DNA of 21,467 bases from Helicobacteraceae bacterium UBA6016 (GTDB taxonomy: Bacteria; Campylobacterota; Campylobacteria; Campylobacterales; UBA6016): positions 1 to 21,467 of the forward strand of contig DIZY01000101.1 in NCBI GenBank assembly GCA_002428055.1. Reading direction: 5' to 3'. A program made the translations under genes and the position numbers. Positions within the stretch are counted from its first letter, which is position 1. Each line of letters begins with the position of its first letter. The notes beneath the pieces were generated by a model, which was not told the origin of the DNA, did not search any database, and saw only the letters and a list, made by a program, of their open reading frames with translations. Below are positions 13,583 to 21,375 of this stretch, piece after piece.

Positions 13583-13837
13583 GTGGCTGAAAAAAGAAAA
13601 TATGCAAAAAAACATTGCAAATACTCTGAGCTAAAACTAGAGTACATAGACTATAAAGATGTAAAACTTCTTAAGCATACGCTATCTGAAAGATATAAAA
13701 TTATGCCAAGAAGACTAACGGGAAATAGCAAAGACGCTCAAGATATGGTAGGTCTAGCAATCAAAAGAGCAAGACATATGGCTCTTATCCCTTACATTGT
13801 AGACAGAAAAAACGCTGTTAGCGCTTTTCAAGACTAA
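13583..13837 (+). CDS. rpsR: Ribosomal protein bS18
   Basis: 84 residues from a GTG at 13583, with AAGGAAAA just upstream. The sequence has the S18 landmarks: KKHCKYSELKLEYIDYKDVK near the start, then LKHTLSERYKIMPRRLTGNS, and the basic helix VGLAIKRARHMALIPYI. It binds S6 and 16S rRNA on the 30S platform. A single Cys (C12) remains from the CxxC-type zinc ribbon seen in some S18 proteins, so this is the metal-free form. It ends the operon, and its stop overlaps the stop of the convergent methyltransferase gene by four bases with no terminator between. Confidence 0.97.
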   Translation: MAEKRKYAKKHCKYSELKLEYIDYKDVKLLKHTLSERYKIMPRRLTGNSKDAQDMVGLAIKRARHMALIPYIVDRKNAVSAFQD

Positions 13838-14526
13838 TCGTTTTTAAATACATATAGGTACTTATCGGGGTTCTCGCCGTAAAGCGAGAGCTCCACTATA
13901 TCTACCACTTTCATTCCAGATAGTTTTTCCATACTTTTTTTATCGTGGTAATATTGTATTATCTCACCCTCTTCTCTTTTATAAAACCCATCTTCTTGTT
14001 TTGAAAAAAGCTTAATGCTCGTTGTTAGTATTTTTTCGTCAAACTCCGCCTCAATAACTGCAAATCTACTCTCTTTTTCAACTGATATAACGCCTTGTGC
14101 TACTTCGTCAAAACCGTAATAACTGTTTATGTCTGCAACAAAATATCCACCATCGTGCAAAACATTTTTGATGCAACCGAAAAACTTCTCCAGCGCTTTT
14201 TTGTCCATATAATTTAAAACATCAAATACAGCCGTTGCAGCATCAAACTTCTCGTTAAGTTGACAAATATCTATATGCCTAGCATCCAGTCCGGCCTTTT
14301 TTGCGTTTTCCACCATCTGTTCGCTAATATCCACGCCCAGCACACTGTATCCGTTCTTAACAAGCCCAAGACCGAATGCACCGCTTCCACACCCAACATC
14401 AACTATATTTTTGACATCAAGCGTCTTTAGCTTGGCATAAAAAGCACCATAAAGAGTCTCTATAGCATCCGTAAAATCGAGCATATCCTCAATTTTTGCG
14501 TATAGCTCAAGCCCGTTCGATTTCAT
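13834..14526 (-). CDS. Class I SAM-dependent methyltransferase, substrate unknown
   Basis: 230 residues. The Rossmann core is clear: motif I is VDVGCGSGAFGLGL (42-55), motif II is LGVDISEQMVENAKKAG (63-79) with the acidic D66, and FDAATAVFDVLNYM then GGYFVADINS are the later strands. The C-terminal part (about 135-230) is a small beta-rich lid. The N-terminal 35 residues are helical. This layout is shared by many small-molecule and ubiquinone/menaquinone-type methyltransferases, so no substrate can be named. It is the last gene of the minus-strand operon, starts 20 bases inside the end of hisG, and its stop overlaps rpsR by four bases. Co-transcription with hisG and coaX suggests no specific pathway. 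Confidence 0.85.
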   Translation of the reverse strand: MKSNGLELYAKIEDMLDFTDAIETLYGAFYAKLKTLDVKNIVDVGCGSGAFGLGLVKNGYSVLGVDISEQMVENAKKAGLDARHIDICQLNEKFDAATAVFDVLNYMDKKALEKFFGCIKNVLHDGGYFVADINSYYGFDEVAQGVISVEKESRFAVIEAEFDEKILTTSIKLFSKQEDGFYKREEGEIIQYYHDKKSMEKLSGMKVVDIVELSLYGENPDKYLYVFKND

Positions 14527-15124
14527 TTTTAATTAGTTCCGTCAGTTTTAAAATATCTTTTTTTCTAGTTACAAAGCTGTTCTTGTTTGCCACAAGTCTA
14601 GCTGAGGAGTGCATAATGGTCTCAACCTCATGAAGTCCGTTTTGCTTCATTGTCGCCCCGGTCTCCACTATATCTACTATTGCATCGGCTAGCCCGACAA
14701 GCGGCGCCAACTCTATGGAGCCGTACAGCTTGATGACTTCTACCGCCATCGCTTTCTTGGCAAAAAAGTTTTTTGTAATATTCTCCATTTTTGTAGCTAT
14801 GCTGATTTTATGCTTCGTATAATCAAGTTTCTCCGTATTTTTCATACCAATAACAACTTTACACTTCCCTAGACCAAGATCCAAGAGTTGCGCCAAGTCA
14901 AGCCCTTTTTCTTCTAACACATCAAAGCCGACAACGCCTATGTCGCACGAACCGTAATAAACATATGTCGGAACATCTTGATTTCGCACAAGCAAAAATC
15001 TAAAACCGTCTTTTTCAAGTATAAGCTTTCTATCTTCAAATTTAAAATCACTATTAAATATTTTTGAAAATAAACTAAGCGTCTCATCCGCTATTCTACC
15101 TTTTGGCAACGCAATCGTTAACAT
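14507..15124 (-). CDS. hisG: HisG, ATP phosphoribosyltransferase catalytic subunit (short form)
   Basis: 205 residues. It catalyses the first step of histidine synthesis, joining PRPP and ATP. The start is LTIALPKGRIADETLSLFSK, followed by LLVRNQDVPTYVYYGSCDIG and GVVGFDVLEE. The PRPP-binding loop is LADAIVDIVETGATMKQNGL (about 157-176). The chain stops after the two periplasmic-binding-protein-like lobes, without the roughly 80-residue C-terminal regulatory domain of long HisG. Short-form enzymes need HisZ, a HisRS paralogue, for activity and feedback control. No HisZ is in this window. The gene overlaps coaX by seven bases and the methyltransferase by 20, so all three are translationally coupled. 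Confidence 0.96.
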   Translation of the reverse strand: MLTIALPKGRIADETLSLFSKIFNSDFKFEDRKLILEKDGFRFLLVRNQDVPTYVYYGSCDIGVVGFDVLEEKGLDLAQLLDLGLGKCKVVIGMKNTEKLDYTKHKISIATKMENITKNFFAKKAMAVEVIKLYGSIELAPLVGLADAIVDIVETGATMKQNGLHEVETIMHSSARLVANKNSFVTRKKDILKLTELIKNEIERA

Positions 15125-15744
15125 ACAAAATCCCTCTCTATAAGTTTTAACATTCCCTTGAAAATTAGCGTATCATCTACCGCAGACCTATCTTCAAAAA
15201 ATCTCGACAAAAACTTGCCATCACCGCCCGTAAAATATATAAATTTATTCTTTGACGCCTCTTTGATTGCACCGATTATTGACACGAGAGCGCCGTAACT
15301 GATAGCATCTTTTGTGTTTTGCGGCAACTCTTTTAGGTTAACGCCCATATTGAAACCGACATCAAGCCTTGTTGATATTTTCGCATATGATTCAACAACG
15401 GTTGACAAACCGGGCAGTATGAAGCCTCCGAGATGTAATCCGCCCTGCATCACATCTACCGTAATTGCACTTCCGGCATCTACCACGGCTCCGTCGTTCG
15501 CAGCATAACAGGCAAATGCCCTGTCGGCTCCCAGTCCGACATATTCCGAATCAAGACAGAGCGTATCGGAGAGGTCTATGGTGTAGTATTTTTTTGATAG
15601 CCTAGCCAAGGCGTCTTCATTTACACTAACCACATATATCTCTTCGTTCTCATCGAGTGTTGGAACAGATTTAACACTTTGTTTCCAAAGTTTCCCATCT
15701 TGATAAAAATGATAAAAGCTATTTCCTATGTCACATAGTATCAT
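15118..15744 (-). CDS. coaX: CoaX, type III pantothenate kinase
   Basis: 208 residues, in the range of the short Campylobacterota CoaX proteins. It phosphorylates pantothenate, the first committed CoA step. It is an ASKHA-fold enzyme: the phosphate-1 loop is MILCDIGNSF (D5, N8), the pantothenate/PHOSPHATE segment YVGLGADRAFACYAA contains G70-R75, VVDAGSAITVDVM (88-100) carries the catalytic Asp, and GGFILPGLS is the adjacent strand. Type III kinases need a monovalent cation and are not inhibited by CoA. The ATG overlaps the recombinase stop (ATGA). The same window encodes CoaD, a later step, in a separate operon. Confidence 0.95.
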   Translation of the reverse strand: MILCDIGNSFYHFYQDGKLWKQSVKSVPTLDENEEIYVVSVNEDALARLSKKYYTIDLSDTLCLDSEYVGLGADRAFACYAANDGAVVDAGSAITVDVMQGGLHLGGFILPGLSTVVESYAKISTRLDVGFNMGVNLKELPQNTKDAISYGALVSIIGAIKEASKNKFIYFTGGDGKFLSRFFEDRSAVDDTLIFKGMLKLIERDFVC

Positions 15745-16574
15745 ATTCTGATTTCACCCCTTAGCGGATGATACGCAAAAATCGTATCTTGCAAATTTTG
15801 TTTTTTGATATGCGTGTAAATCTGCGTCGTACTAATCGACGAATGCCCCAAAAGCTCCTGCACGACGACAATATCAGCTCCGCCGATAACAAGAGAGCTT
15901 GCAAAGGAGTGCCGCAATACATGCGGCGATACGCCCAAATATTCATGCGTAATTTTAAATGCGCTTATTCTGCTAAGCTTACTGCCTTTGTAGTTTAGCC
16001 ATAAAAAATCGCTTTTAAATTTTCGTACCGACAGATAGTCGTTTATGGATGCTAACGCTTTTGCGGCTATCGGAACCATTCGCTCTTTTTCGCCTTTTGC
16101 CGAGCGAATTTTAAGCCAACCGTCTTCTATATCGGAATACTTTGCGTTAAGCGCCTCACTAACCCTGCAACCGGAAGCATACAAAAATAGAATAAAGGCT
16201 CTATCTCTAGCTCCAAGCCAGCCATCTTTCTCAAGCATTTCCAATCTACTAATTATAAAGTCATACTCTAAAAATTTCGGCAGAGCCATTGGAAGCTTAG
16301 AGTGCTTAACTAACGGTTTATCTTCCGCCCAGTTTTGGGAAGAGCAATACTCAAAAAAAGAGTTTATAGTCGATAGCTTTCTATTTAGTGTATAGCTATT
16401 ATTAAATCTCGCCAAAAAAGCTAAAACGGATTTCGTATCCGCCTCGATACAAGGGGCTCCAAGAAACTCTTCAAACTCATAGAGGTCATTTGCGTATGCC
16501 AAAAGCGTATTTTTGCTGAGCGCCTTTATGATGGTAATATGCTCCAAAAAAGCTTCAAGCTCGGAGCTTTTCAC
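15741..16574 (-). CDS. Xer-family tyrosine recombinase
   Basis: 277 residues from a GTG at 16572-16574 that shares a base with the preceding stop (TAGTG). The N-terminal SAM-like core-binding domain covers about 1-90 (SKNTLLAYANDLYEFEEFL). The catalytic domain has the full set of residues: R137 in YASGCRVSEAL, K160 in RSAKGEKERMVPI, H218 and R221 in SPHVLRHSFASSL, H244 in LLGHSSISTTQ and the nucleophile Y253 in QIYTH. Length and spacing are of the XerC/XerD chromosome-dimer resolvase type, shorter than the XerH proteins of about 350 residues of Campylobacter and Helicobacter. It is embedded in a housekeeping operon with no flanking repeats, so a chromosomal rather than a mobile role is likely. 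Confidence 0.92.
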   Translation of the reverse strand: MKSSELEAFLEHITIIKALSKNTLLAYANDLYEFEEFLGAPCIEADTKSVLAFLARFNNSYTLNRKLSTINSFFEYCSSQNWAEDKPLVKHSKLPMALPKFLEYDFIISRLEMLEKDGWLGARDRAFILFLYASGCRVSEALNAKYSDIEDGWLKIRSAKGEKERMVPIAAKALASINDYLSVRKFKSDFLWLNYKGSKLSRISAFKITHEYLGVSPHVLRHSFASSLVIGGADIVVVQELLGHSSISTTQIYTHIKKQNLQDTIFAYHPLRGEIRI

Positions 16575-17596
16575 TATTTTGCCAGTTTAAACTGCTTATT
16601 GTCATAAAATACGGAGTCGCCACTAGTGTACAAAAACCCCTCAAACCTACTTCCCATTCCATAAAAAGGAGAAGAGAATTGAAAGACATTTGTAGTTGCT
16701 ATATTTACATCCGTAGCTATCAAATATCCCTCTTTTTCTATCGCATATATATATTTGCCGTATATCACGCCGACAAATCTAGCAAACGGAAACTTCTTCT
16801 CTTTTAGCACTTTCAAATCGGTATCAGTAAGTATTATCTTGCCGTCTTTGGTAAAGATATAAATACCGTCTTTGATAAAGATAATATCCGCAATATCAGC
16901 TTCAAGAAAGTTTGCGAACTTAGGGTTTATAGATACTATTTTTGTCGGTGTTGCCGCAACAAGTTTATTGTCTATAATGTCAAAAAATATTACATTGTTA
17001 AAATTCTTTTCACTGCTAATAACAACATCTTTAACTACTTTTTTTTCATTTATATCCACAACAAGCAATTTACCGTCAAGCGTCGGAAAGATAACAAGTT
17101 CATTCAAAAAGTATGGAGCCGCTATCTTGGCGTCTATCGCCATAGCGGTCTCGTTTTTTTGCTTAAAAAGTATTTTTGACTCTTTAGCGTCAAACAAAAC
17201 AGAGGTATTATCTGCCGTAACAAGGGCTATTAGAGCCTCTCTTGCGCTAGCGGTAGCCACCTTTGAGTCAAAATTGTGTTTGGCAAGCTCTTTGCCCAGC
17301 TCATCAAAAACAACAACATCCCCAAGGTCATTTCCTGCCGTTACAAAAGGGCCGCTTTTTGATAAAAGCGAATAACCGCTTGGGAGCGAAAACTTGCCGA
17401 TACCGTCTTTTGCGACAAACTGCCCATTTTCCATTGTAGCGCCTTGAGCATTTACGACTACTAGTTTGGAGCTAATTTTTGAGTCAAAATCAACCTTCCC
17501 GTCAATCTTTTTAGGCTCAAAATAACTCTTTGAGGAACAACCTCCAAAAAGCGTGACTATTAATAAGCCTGCGATAGCGAGATGGGCTTTTTTCAT
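16574..17596 (-). CDS. BamB-like beta-propeller lipoprotein
   Basis: 340 residues from the ATG at 17594-17596, preceded by CGGAGAA; an ATG at 17680 would add 28 basic residues ahead of a good signal peptide. MKKAHLAIAGLLIVTLFGGC ends in a lipobox with Cys20. The rest is a series of short beta strands with repeating phrases such as VVVFDELGKELAKHNF, LLVVDINEKKVVKDV, IYIFTKDGKIILTDTDL and IYAIEKEGYLIATDV. These look like blades of a PQQ/WD40-type propeller. BamB, the outer-membrane assembly lipoprotein, has this architecture, and a YfgM-like gene lies two genes upstream as in gamma-proteobacteria. BamB identity is inference from fold and context; no BamB-specific motif is readable. It overlaps the recombinase start by one base. 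Confidence 0.75.
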   Translation of the reverse strand: MKKAHLAIAGLLIVTLFGGCSSKSYFEPKKIDGKVDFDSKISSKLVVVNAQGATMENGQFVAKDGIGKFSLPSGYSLLSKSGPFVTAGNDLGDVVVFDELGKELAKHNFDSKVATASAREALIALVTADNTSVLFDAKESKILFKQKNETAMAIDAKIAAPYFLNELVIFPTLDGKLLVVDINEKKVVKDVVISSEKNFNNVIFFDIIDNKLVAATPTKIVSINPKFANFLEADIADIIFIKDGIYIFTKDGKIILTDTDLKVLKEKKFPFARFVGVIYGKYIYAIEKEGYLIATDVNIATTNVFQFSSPFYGMGSRFEGFLYTSGDSVFYDNKQFKLAK

Positions 17597-17649
17597 ATAT
17601 TTTCTCCGTTTCTTAAATCTCTCAAATTTTACACCATCATTGCTTGCTT

Positions 17650-18894
17650 TTAGAAAATGAGTGCGGCGAGAGTGACGCATGCTGTAAGGTAGTAAATCCC
17701 CGCTGTTTTTGCAAGCTCTTTGGTTCCCATAAAATAACAGACGGCTAATTTTGATATGTTATTTGTTATAACCGCTATCACTATACCGTAGCTTGCCGCC
17801 TGTAAATCCAAGCTTTGTCCGGCTATCTGGGAGATAGATAGTATGACGGCGTCAACATCCGATACGCCGGATAAAAAACTGACAATATATACCCCACTAT
17901 CACCGACAAACTCTTTTGAGAGTTTTATAAGCGCAATAACAACTCCGAAGAAAAGCCCTAGTATCATCGCCTCTTTAAGCTCAAACGGATTTTTATACTC
18001 TATATCCACACTCTCAAAACTCTCCCGCTTGCTACGAAAATAAAAATATCCAGCAACAACAAGAGAGGCTATAAACGCTATAACAAAAGCCATTATGACT
18101 TTATACATCAACGCTTGATTAAATAAAAACACAAGCAATAAAGCGCGAGCCAACATTACGGTTGAGGCAAGCATGATACCTACCGCCACTTTTTGCGAGA
18201 CACTGTTATTTGCGGCAGCTTTTCTTGATAACGATATTGTTACGGCAGTAGAGGAGACTAATCCGCCAAGCAACCCGGTAAGCACTATACCCTTGCCTGC
18301 GCCAAATACCCTTACGGCAATATAACCGGCAAACGATAAACCGGCTATAAGCACAACCATCAGCCATACATTGTACGGAACAAAAAGCCCGAGACTATCG
18401 ATTGCTCTATCCGGAAGTACGGGCAAGACAACAAAGGTCATAGTAAGAAAAAGAACGGCGGCATTAAGGTCTTCTTTGCCGATATATTTTTCTAGTTCTT
18501 GTATTTTATCTTTAAGATTCAAAAGAAGCAGTAGGGCTATGGCACAAAATATTACAAATTTTGGTTCTAAATAATTCAGTAATGCGCCGAGTAAGAAAGC
18601 CGCAAGAGCCGAAAACTCCGTAGTGGTTCCTCTCTGTTTTTCGTTGATGCCGCTAACAATATTTGAGGCCACCAGCATCAATGTAATCGCCAAAAATGCA
18701 GCTAACAAAAAAAAGGCGCTGAATCCGCTTAAAAAAGCAGATAAAAACCCTATAAACGAGATAATCGCAAATGTTCTGCTACCGCCAAAATCTTTTGTAC
18801 CGATACTATAATTGCGCATCTCTCTTTGGATGCCGATAATAAACCCTAGAATTATTGCAATAAAACTATTCTGAATAAAGGCGCTTTCTAACAT
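17650..18894 (-). CDS. MgtC/DUF4010-family multispanning membrane protein
   Basis: 414 residues with about 11-12 hydrophobic segments. The N-terminal part carries the MgtC/SapB signature (IAIILGFIIGIQREMRNY, then FGGSRTFAIISFIGFLSAFL). The C-terminal half is the DUF4010 repeat with LTGLLGGLVSSTAVTISLSR and FLSGVSDVDAVILSISQIAG, whose polar residues within helices (SST, SDVDA) suggest a transport or channel path. The substrate is not known; the MgtC name does not show magnesium transport. It begins three bases after the YfgM-like gene ends and stops 53 bases before the lipoprotein, so it is co-transcribed with both. Confidence 0.88.
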   Translation of the reverse strand: MLESAFIQNSFIAIILGFIIGIQREMRNYSIGTKDFGGSRTFAIISFIGFLSAFLSGFSAFFLLAAFLAITLMLVASNIVSGINEKQRGTTTEFSALAAFLLGALLNYLEPKFVIFCAIALLLLLNLKDKIQELEKYIGKEDLNAAVLFLTMTFVVLPVLPDRAIDSLGLFVPYNVWLMVVLIAGLSFAGYIAVRVFGAGKGIVLTGLLGGLVSSTAVTISLSRKAAANNSVSQKVAVGIMLASTVMLARALLLVFLFNQALMYKVIMAFVIAFIASLVVAGYFYFRSKRESFESVDIEYKNPFELKEAMILGLFFGVVIALIKLSKEFVGDSGVYIVSFLSGVSDVDAVILSISQIAGQSLDLQAASYGIVIAVITNNISKLAVCYFMGTKELAKTAGIYYLTACVTLAALIF

Positions 18895-18897
18895 TTT

Positions 18898-19500
18898 CTA
18901 ATTCAATGTAACTATCGAGTGGAAAAGATAGCTTGCATACTCTTTTAGTTCAGAGGTTGCGGGTATTTTATTTAGCGTCTCTCTCGCTTTTTTGTAGTCG
19001 CCTTTTTCTATATGCTTATTTGCAACAACAAACAACGCCAAATCTTTATAAATAGACTCTTTATTTGAGCCGTATGCGCTAAGTTTGTCGATATTTGCAG
19101 ATGCTAAAGCAGACTCGTAAGTAGCCATATCAGCTATCACTCTATTTTTGGAGAGTGTAGCGCCGTCAAGTCCCGCTTTGTTGCCGTCTTTAAGTGAGCT
19201 TTGAAAAACAAATGCATCATACAAATGAGAGCTTTTGGCTTTTAGCGCAGCTAGCGCATCTTTATCATTCGGATTTTTCATAAGCTTCGAATAAGCCTCA
19301 TTAGCCCCGATAATTCTATGCTCCTCATAGTACCCGTAAGCTTTATAGCCGATACCGCCCAAAACGGCAACAGACACTAGAGATACAACGAGTATTTTAT
19401 ATTTTTTAACAAATTTTTCGGTTTTAACAAAAGCGGACAGGAACTTCTCTTCATTATCAATCTCCTGCTTTACTCCGTTTATATCCTCTTGTAAGCTCAT
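18898..19500 (-). CDS. YfgM-like membrane-anchored tetratricopeptide protein
   Basis: 200 residues. A cytoplasmic N-terminus (1-34, acidic then basic: FVKTEKFVKKYK) precedes one transmembrane helix, ILVVSLVSVAVLGGIGYKAY (36-55). The remaining 145 residues are helical pairs typical of TPR-like repeats (IIGANEAYSKLMK, YKDLALFVVANKHIEKGDY, KKARETLNKIP). This is the architecture of YfgM, a SecYEG-associated periplasmic chaperone adaptor encoded beside bamB in E. coli. The identity is therefore suggested, not proven. It follows lpxK after 39 bases and is followed by the DUF4010 gene after three. Confidence 0.75.
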   Translation of the reverse strand: MSLQEDINGVKQEIDNEEKFLSAFVKTEKFVKKYKILVVSLVSVAVLGGIGYKAYGYYEEHRIIGANEAYSKLMKNPNDKDALAALKAKSSHLYDAFVFQSSLKDGNKAGLDGATLSKNRVIADMATYESALASANIDKLSAYGSNKESIYKDLALFVVANKHIEKGDYKKARETLNKIPATSELKEYASYLFHSIVTLN

Positions 19501-19539
19501 TCAAACCCCTGTTTTCATTTTGTTTTGATTTTACACCAA

Positions 19540-20466
19540 CTAGCTTGAAAAGCCGAAACGCTCATTTAATTTTGCATCCAATAAACGCACAAAACCATCT
19601 TCAAACCTGAGACTTAATCCCATAGCGATATGCGGTATTTTTAGGGCATCCAGCTTTACCCCGTCTTTTTGGGTGCACAGTATAGTCACATTTGGATGTT
19701 TTACCAATATCTCGTCTATTTCATTTTTTGTAAAATAGTGATGGTCACCGAAATAGTATTTGGCTATTACGCCATCAGGCAGATATTTGTCCAGCCTTTT
19801 CGGATTTGCAATAGCGCTAACAAGTACAAATTTGCCATCAATCGCAACAGTGTTAACTTCTCTAATAAAATCAACATCTTCAACCGCCGAAATATCAGCA
19901 AATTTAACAAAAAAAGATGGAAATCGAAAAGGGCCGCTAGGTAGACAAAAACTGTTTTTTGGAGCTGTTTTTTGAGAAAGAAGGATGTCTAGCTTCGCTA
20001 TATCAAACTTTCCAAAACCGTCATCAAGGATTACAATGTCGCACCCCATCTTCTTTGCTACATCTATCCCTTTTTTTCTATCTTCGCTTACTATAACGGA
20101 GGCGTTCTCGGCTTTTTTTGCTATCAAAGCCGCCTCATCGCCACTCTCCACGACATCACACTCTATTTTGCCGAATCGACTAACAACGATAAGTCCGTTT
20201 GAACGCCTACCGTATCCGCGCATCACCACGCAAGGTCGTTTAAACTTTTTGCAAAGCTCAATAGCAAAAGGGGTTTTACCGCTTCCACCAACCGTTAGAT
20301 TGCCGATTGAAATTATTGGAATACCGAAATGCTTAGGTGTCGATAGGAGTTTTTTAGACATAGATACGGCGCAATAAATAGCGCTAAACGGCAACAAAAG
20401 ATATGCAACTACTCTATGCCACGGTAAATCAAACCGAAAAAACATATCCTCAATTTTATGAATCAC
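19540..20466 (-). CDS. lpxK: LpxK, tetraacyldisaccharide 4'-kinase
   Basis: 308 residues. It phosphorylates the lipid A disaccharide precursor to lipid IVA at the inner membrane. The N-terminal membrane-associated helix (about 18-36, VVAYLLLPFSAIYCAV) precedes the P-loop GNLTVGGSGKTP (55-66). CVVMRGYGRRSNG, the ESGDEAALIAK block (107-117), ILDDGFGKFDIAKLDILL (146-163) and YYFGDHHYF (237-245, with the His used by the family) are all present. The usual DDGFQH is DDGFGK here, a substitution I believe occurs in the phylum. The start is GTG at 20464-20466, sharing one base with the nadE stop (TAGTG). Confidence 0.93.
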   Translation of the reverse strand: MIHKIEDMFFRFDLPWHRVVAYLLLPFSAIYCAVSMSKKLLSTPKHFGIPIISIGNLTVGGSGKTPFAIELCKKFKRPCVVMRGYGRRSNGLIVVSRFGKIECDVVESGDEAALIAKKAENASVIVSEDRKKGIDVAKKMGCDIVILDDGFGKFDIAKLDILLSQKTAPKNSFCLPSGPFRFPSFFVKFADISAVEDVDFIREVNTVAIDGKFVLVSAIANPKRLDKYLPDGVIAKYYFGDHHYFTKNEIDEILVKHPNVTILCTQKDGVKLDALKIPHIAMGLSLRFEDGFVRLLDAKLNERFGFSS

Positions 20467-21218
20467 TACAGTCCAGCTATTTTTGGAGGTCTGCCTTTGA
20501 AGAGATTTGCCTCATATCTAGCAGTAATAAAATCAACCATTTCGGCATCATGCCCCTCTTTTATAGCCTCATCCCTAGACAAGCCTCCGTCAAATATTGC
20601 ATACATAGCTGCGTCAAGGTCTTTATATCTATAGCCTAGCTCCTCTTCGTCGCTCTGCCCCTCCCAAAGATCAGCGCTAGGGGCTTTGACAATTATCTCT
20701 TCTATGACGCCGAGGTGCGCCGCAAGTCCAAAAATCTGGGTTTTGTATAGTGAACCTATCGGATTTATGCCGCATGCGGTGTCACCATACATCGTGCCGT
20801 ATCCTAGGATTATCTCACTTTTGTTGCTTGTACCTACTACTATCGCCTTGTCTCTGGCAGATATATCGTAAAGCACCGACATTCTTAGTCTTGCCGCAAG
20901 ATTGCCTTTTCTGAGTGGAGTGCGAAGTTCTAGCGGATAGGCGTGTAGCATATTTTTGATGGAGACATGCTCAGCCTCTATGTCGAATTTTTCGCAAAGC
21001 ATAAGCGCATGACTCATATGTACGGGGTTTGTCGTATCGCTTGGTATCATAACCGCAAGCATATTTGCTCCAAACGCTTTTTTGCTAAGCGTGGCGACCA
21101 CTGCAGAGTCTACGCCGCCGGAAAGTCCGAATACAACCCTTTCAAACCCAGCTTTTGCAACCTCTTCTTTTAAAAACGTAACTAAACTTGCTTCAATATT
21201 AGCATAATCGGTTCTCAT
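20466..21218 (-). CDS. nadE: NadE, NH3-dependent NAD+ synthetase
   Basis: 250 residues, the ammonia-dependent single-domain form without an N-terminal nitrilase-type glutaminase domain. It amidates nicotinate adenine dinucleotide to NAD+. The PP-loop is FGLSGGVDSAVVATL (30-44). IVVGTSNKSEIILGYGTMYG and DTACGINPIGSLYKTQ are the ATP and deamido-NAD binding blocks. APSADLWEGQSDEEELGYRY is the conserved late segment of the active site. It is followed by lpxK with one shared base. It has a possible promoter (TAAAAT, complement of 21248-21253) and a weak GAG-type binding site. Confidence 0.96.
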   Translation of the reverse strand: MRTDYANIEASLVTFLKEEVAKAGFERVVFGLSGGVDSAVVATLSKKAFGANMLAVMIPSDTTNPVHMSHALMLCEKFDIEAEHVSIKNMLHAYPLELRTPLRKGNLAARLRMSVLYDISARDKAIVVGTSNKSEIILGYGTMYGDTACGINPIGSLYKTQIFGLAAHLGVIEEIIVKAPSADLWEGQSDEEELGYRYKDLDAAMYAIFDGGLSRDEAIKEGHDAEMVDFITARYEANLFKGRPPKIAGL

Positions 21219-21240
21219 CTCTATAAGCCTTAAAATGTTT

Positions 21241-21262
21241 TTCGGCTATTTTAGCCAAAGTA
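21241..21262 (-). promoter_or_regulatory. Possible promoter of nadE
   Basis: On the minus strand a T-rich run (TTTTTTGTTTTACTTTGGC) leads to TAAAAT (21253-21248), about 30 bases before the nadE ATG. The form fits Campylobacterota sigma70 promoters. The same place has a small inverted repeat, GGCTA-TTT-TAGCC, but with no T run after it, so it is not read as a terminator. Transcripts may also enter from trmL. Confidence 0.35.
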
Positions 21263-21279
21263 AAACAAAAAACGGTGAC

Positions 21280-21375
21280 TTATTTTTTGACTCTTGATTT
21301 TACAAATGCCCTAGTCATATAAAACAAAATATAAATCATTACACTGATTGCCAATACATCTATCACTTCGCCCAT
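21280..21375 (-). CDS. Very small predicted membrane protein (31 residues)
   Basis: An ATG at 21373-21375 opens a 31-codon frame that begins MGEVIDVLAISVMIYILF and ends in a basic tail with KSRVKK and a TAA stop. One hydrophobic helix (about 6-20) with a positively charged cytoplasmic-like end fits a single-pass small protein. AAGGGGG lies seven bases upstream inside the end of trmL, an unusually good ribosome binding site, and the ATG overlaps the trmL stop by 13 bases, suggesting translational coupling. I do not recognise it. The hydrophobic segment resembles many single-pass helices and carries no domain signature. It is supported by start, RBS and layout, not by known homology. Confidence 0.55.
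   Translation of the reverse strand: MGEVIDVLAISVMIYILFYMTRAFVKSRVKK

Noticed and set aside
15741..16574. Tyrosine recombinase as a sign of a mobile element or integron
   Set aside because: It sits in an overlapping housekeeping operon, with no attachment repeats, tRNA, cargo or composition shift next to it.
16872..17375. Antisense frame of 167 codons inside the BamB-like lipoprotein gene
   Set aside because: The opposite frame has the signal peptide, ribosome binding site and operon context; this one is a shadow.
21243..21256. GGCTA-TTT-TAGCC hairpin read as a terminator before nadE
   Set aside because: The stem is five pairs and no T run follows on either strand; on the minus strand it coincides with a likely -10 box.
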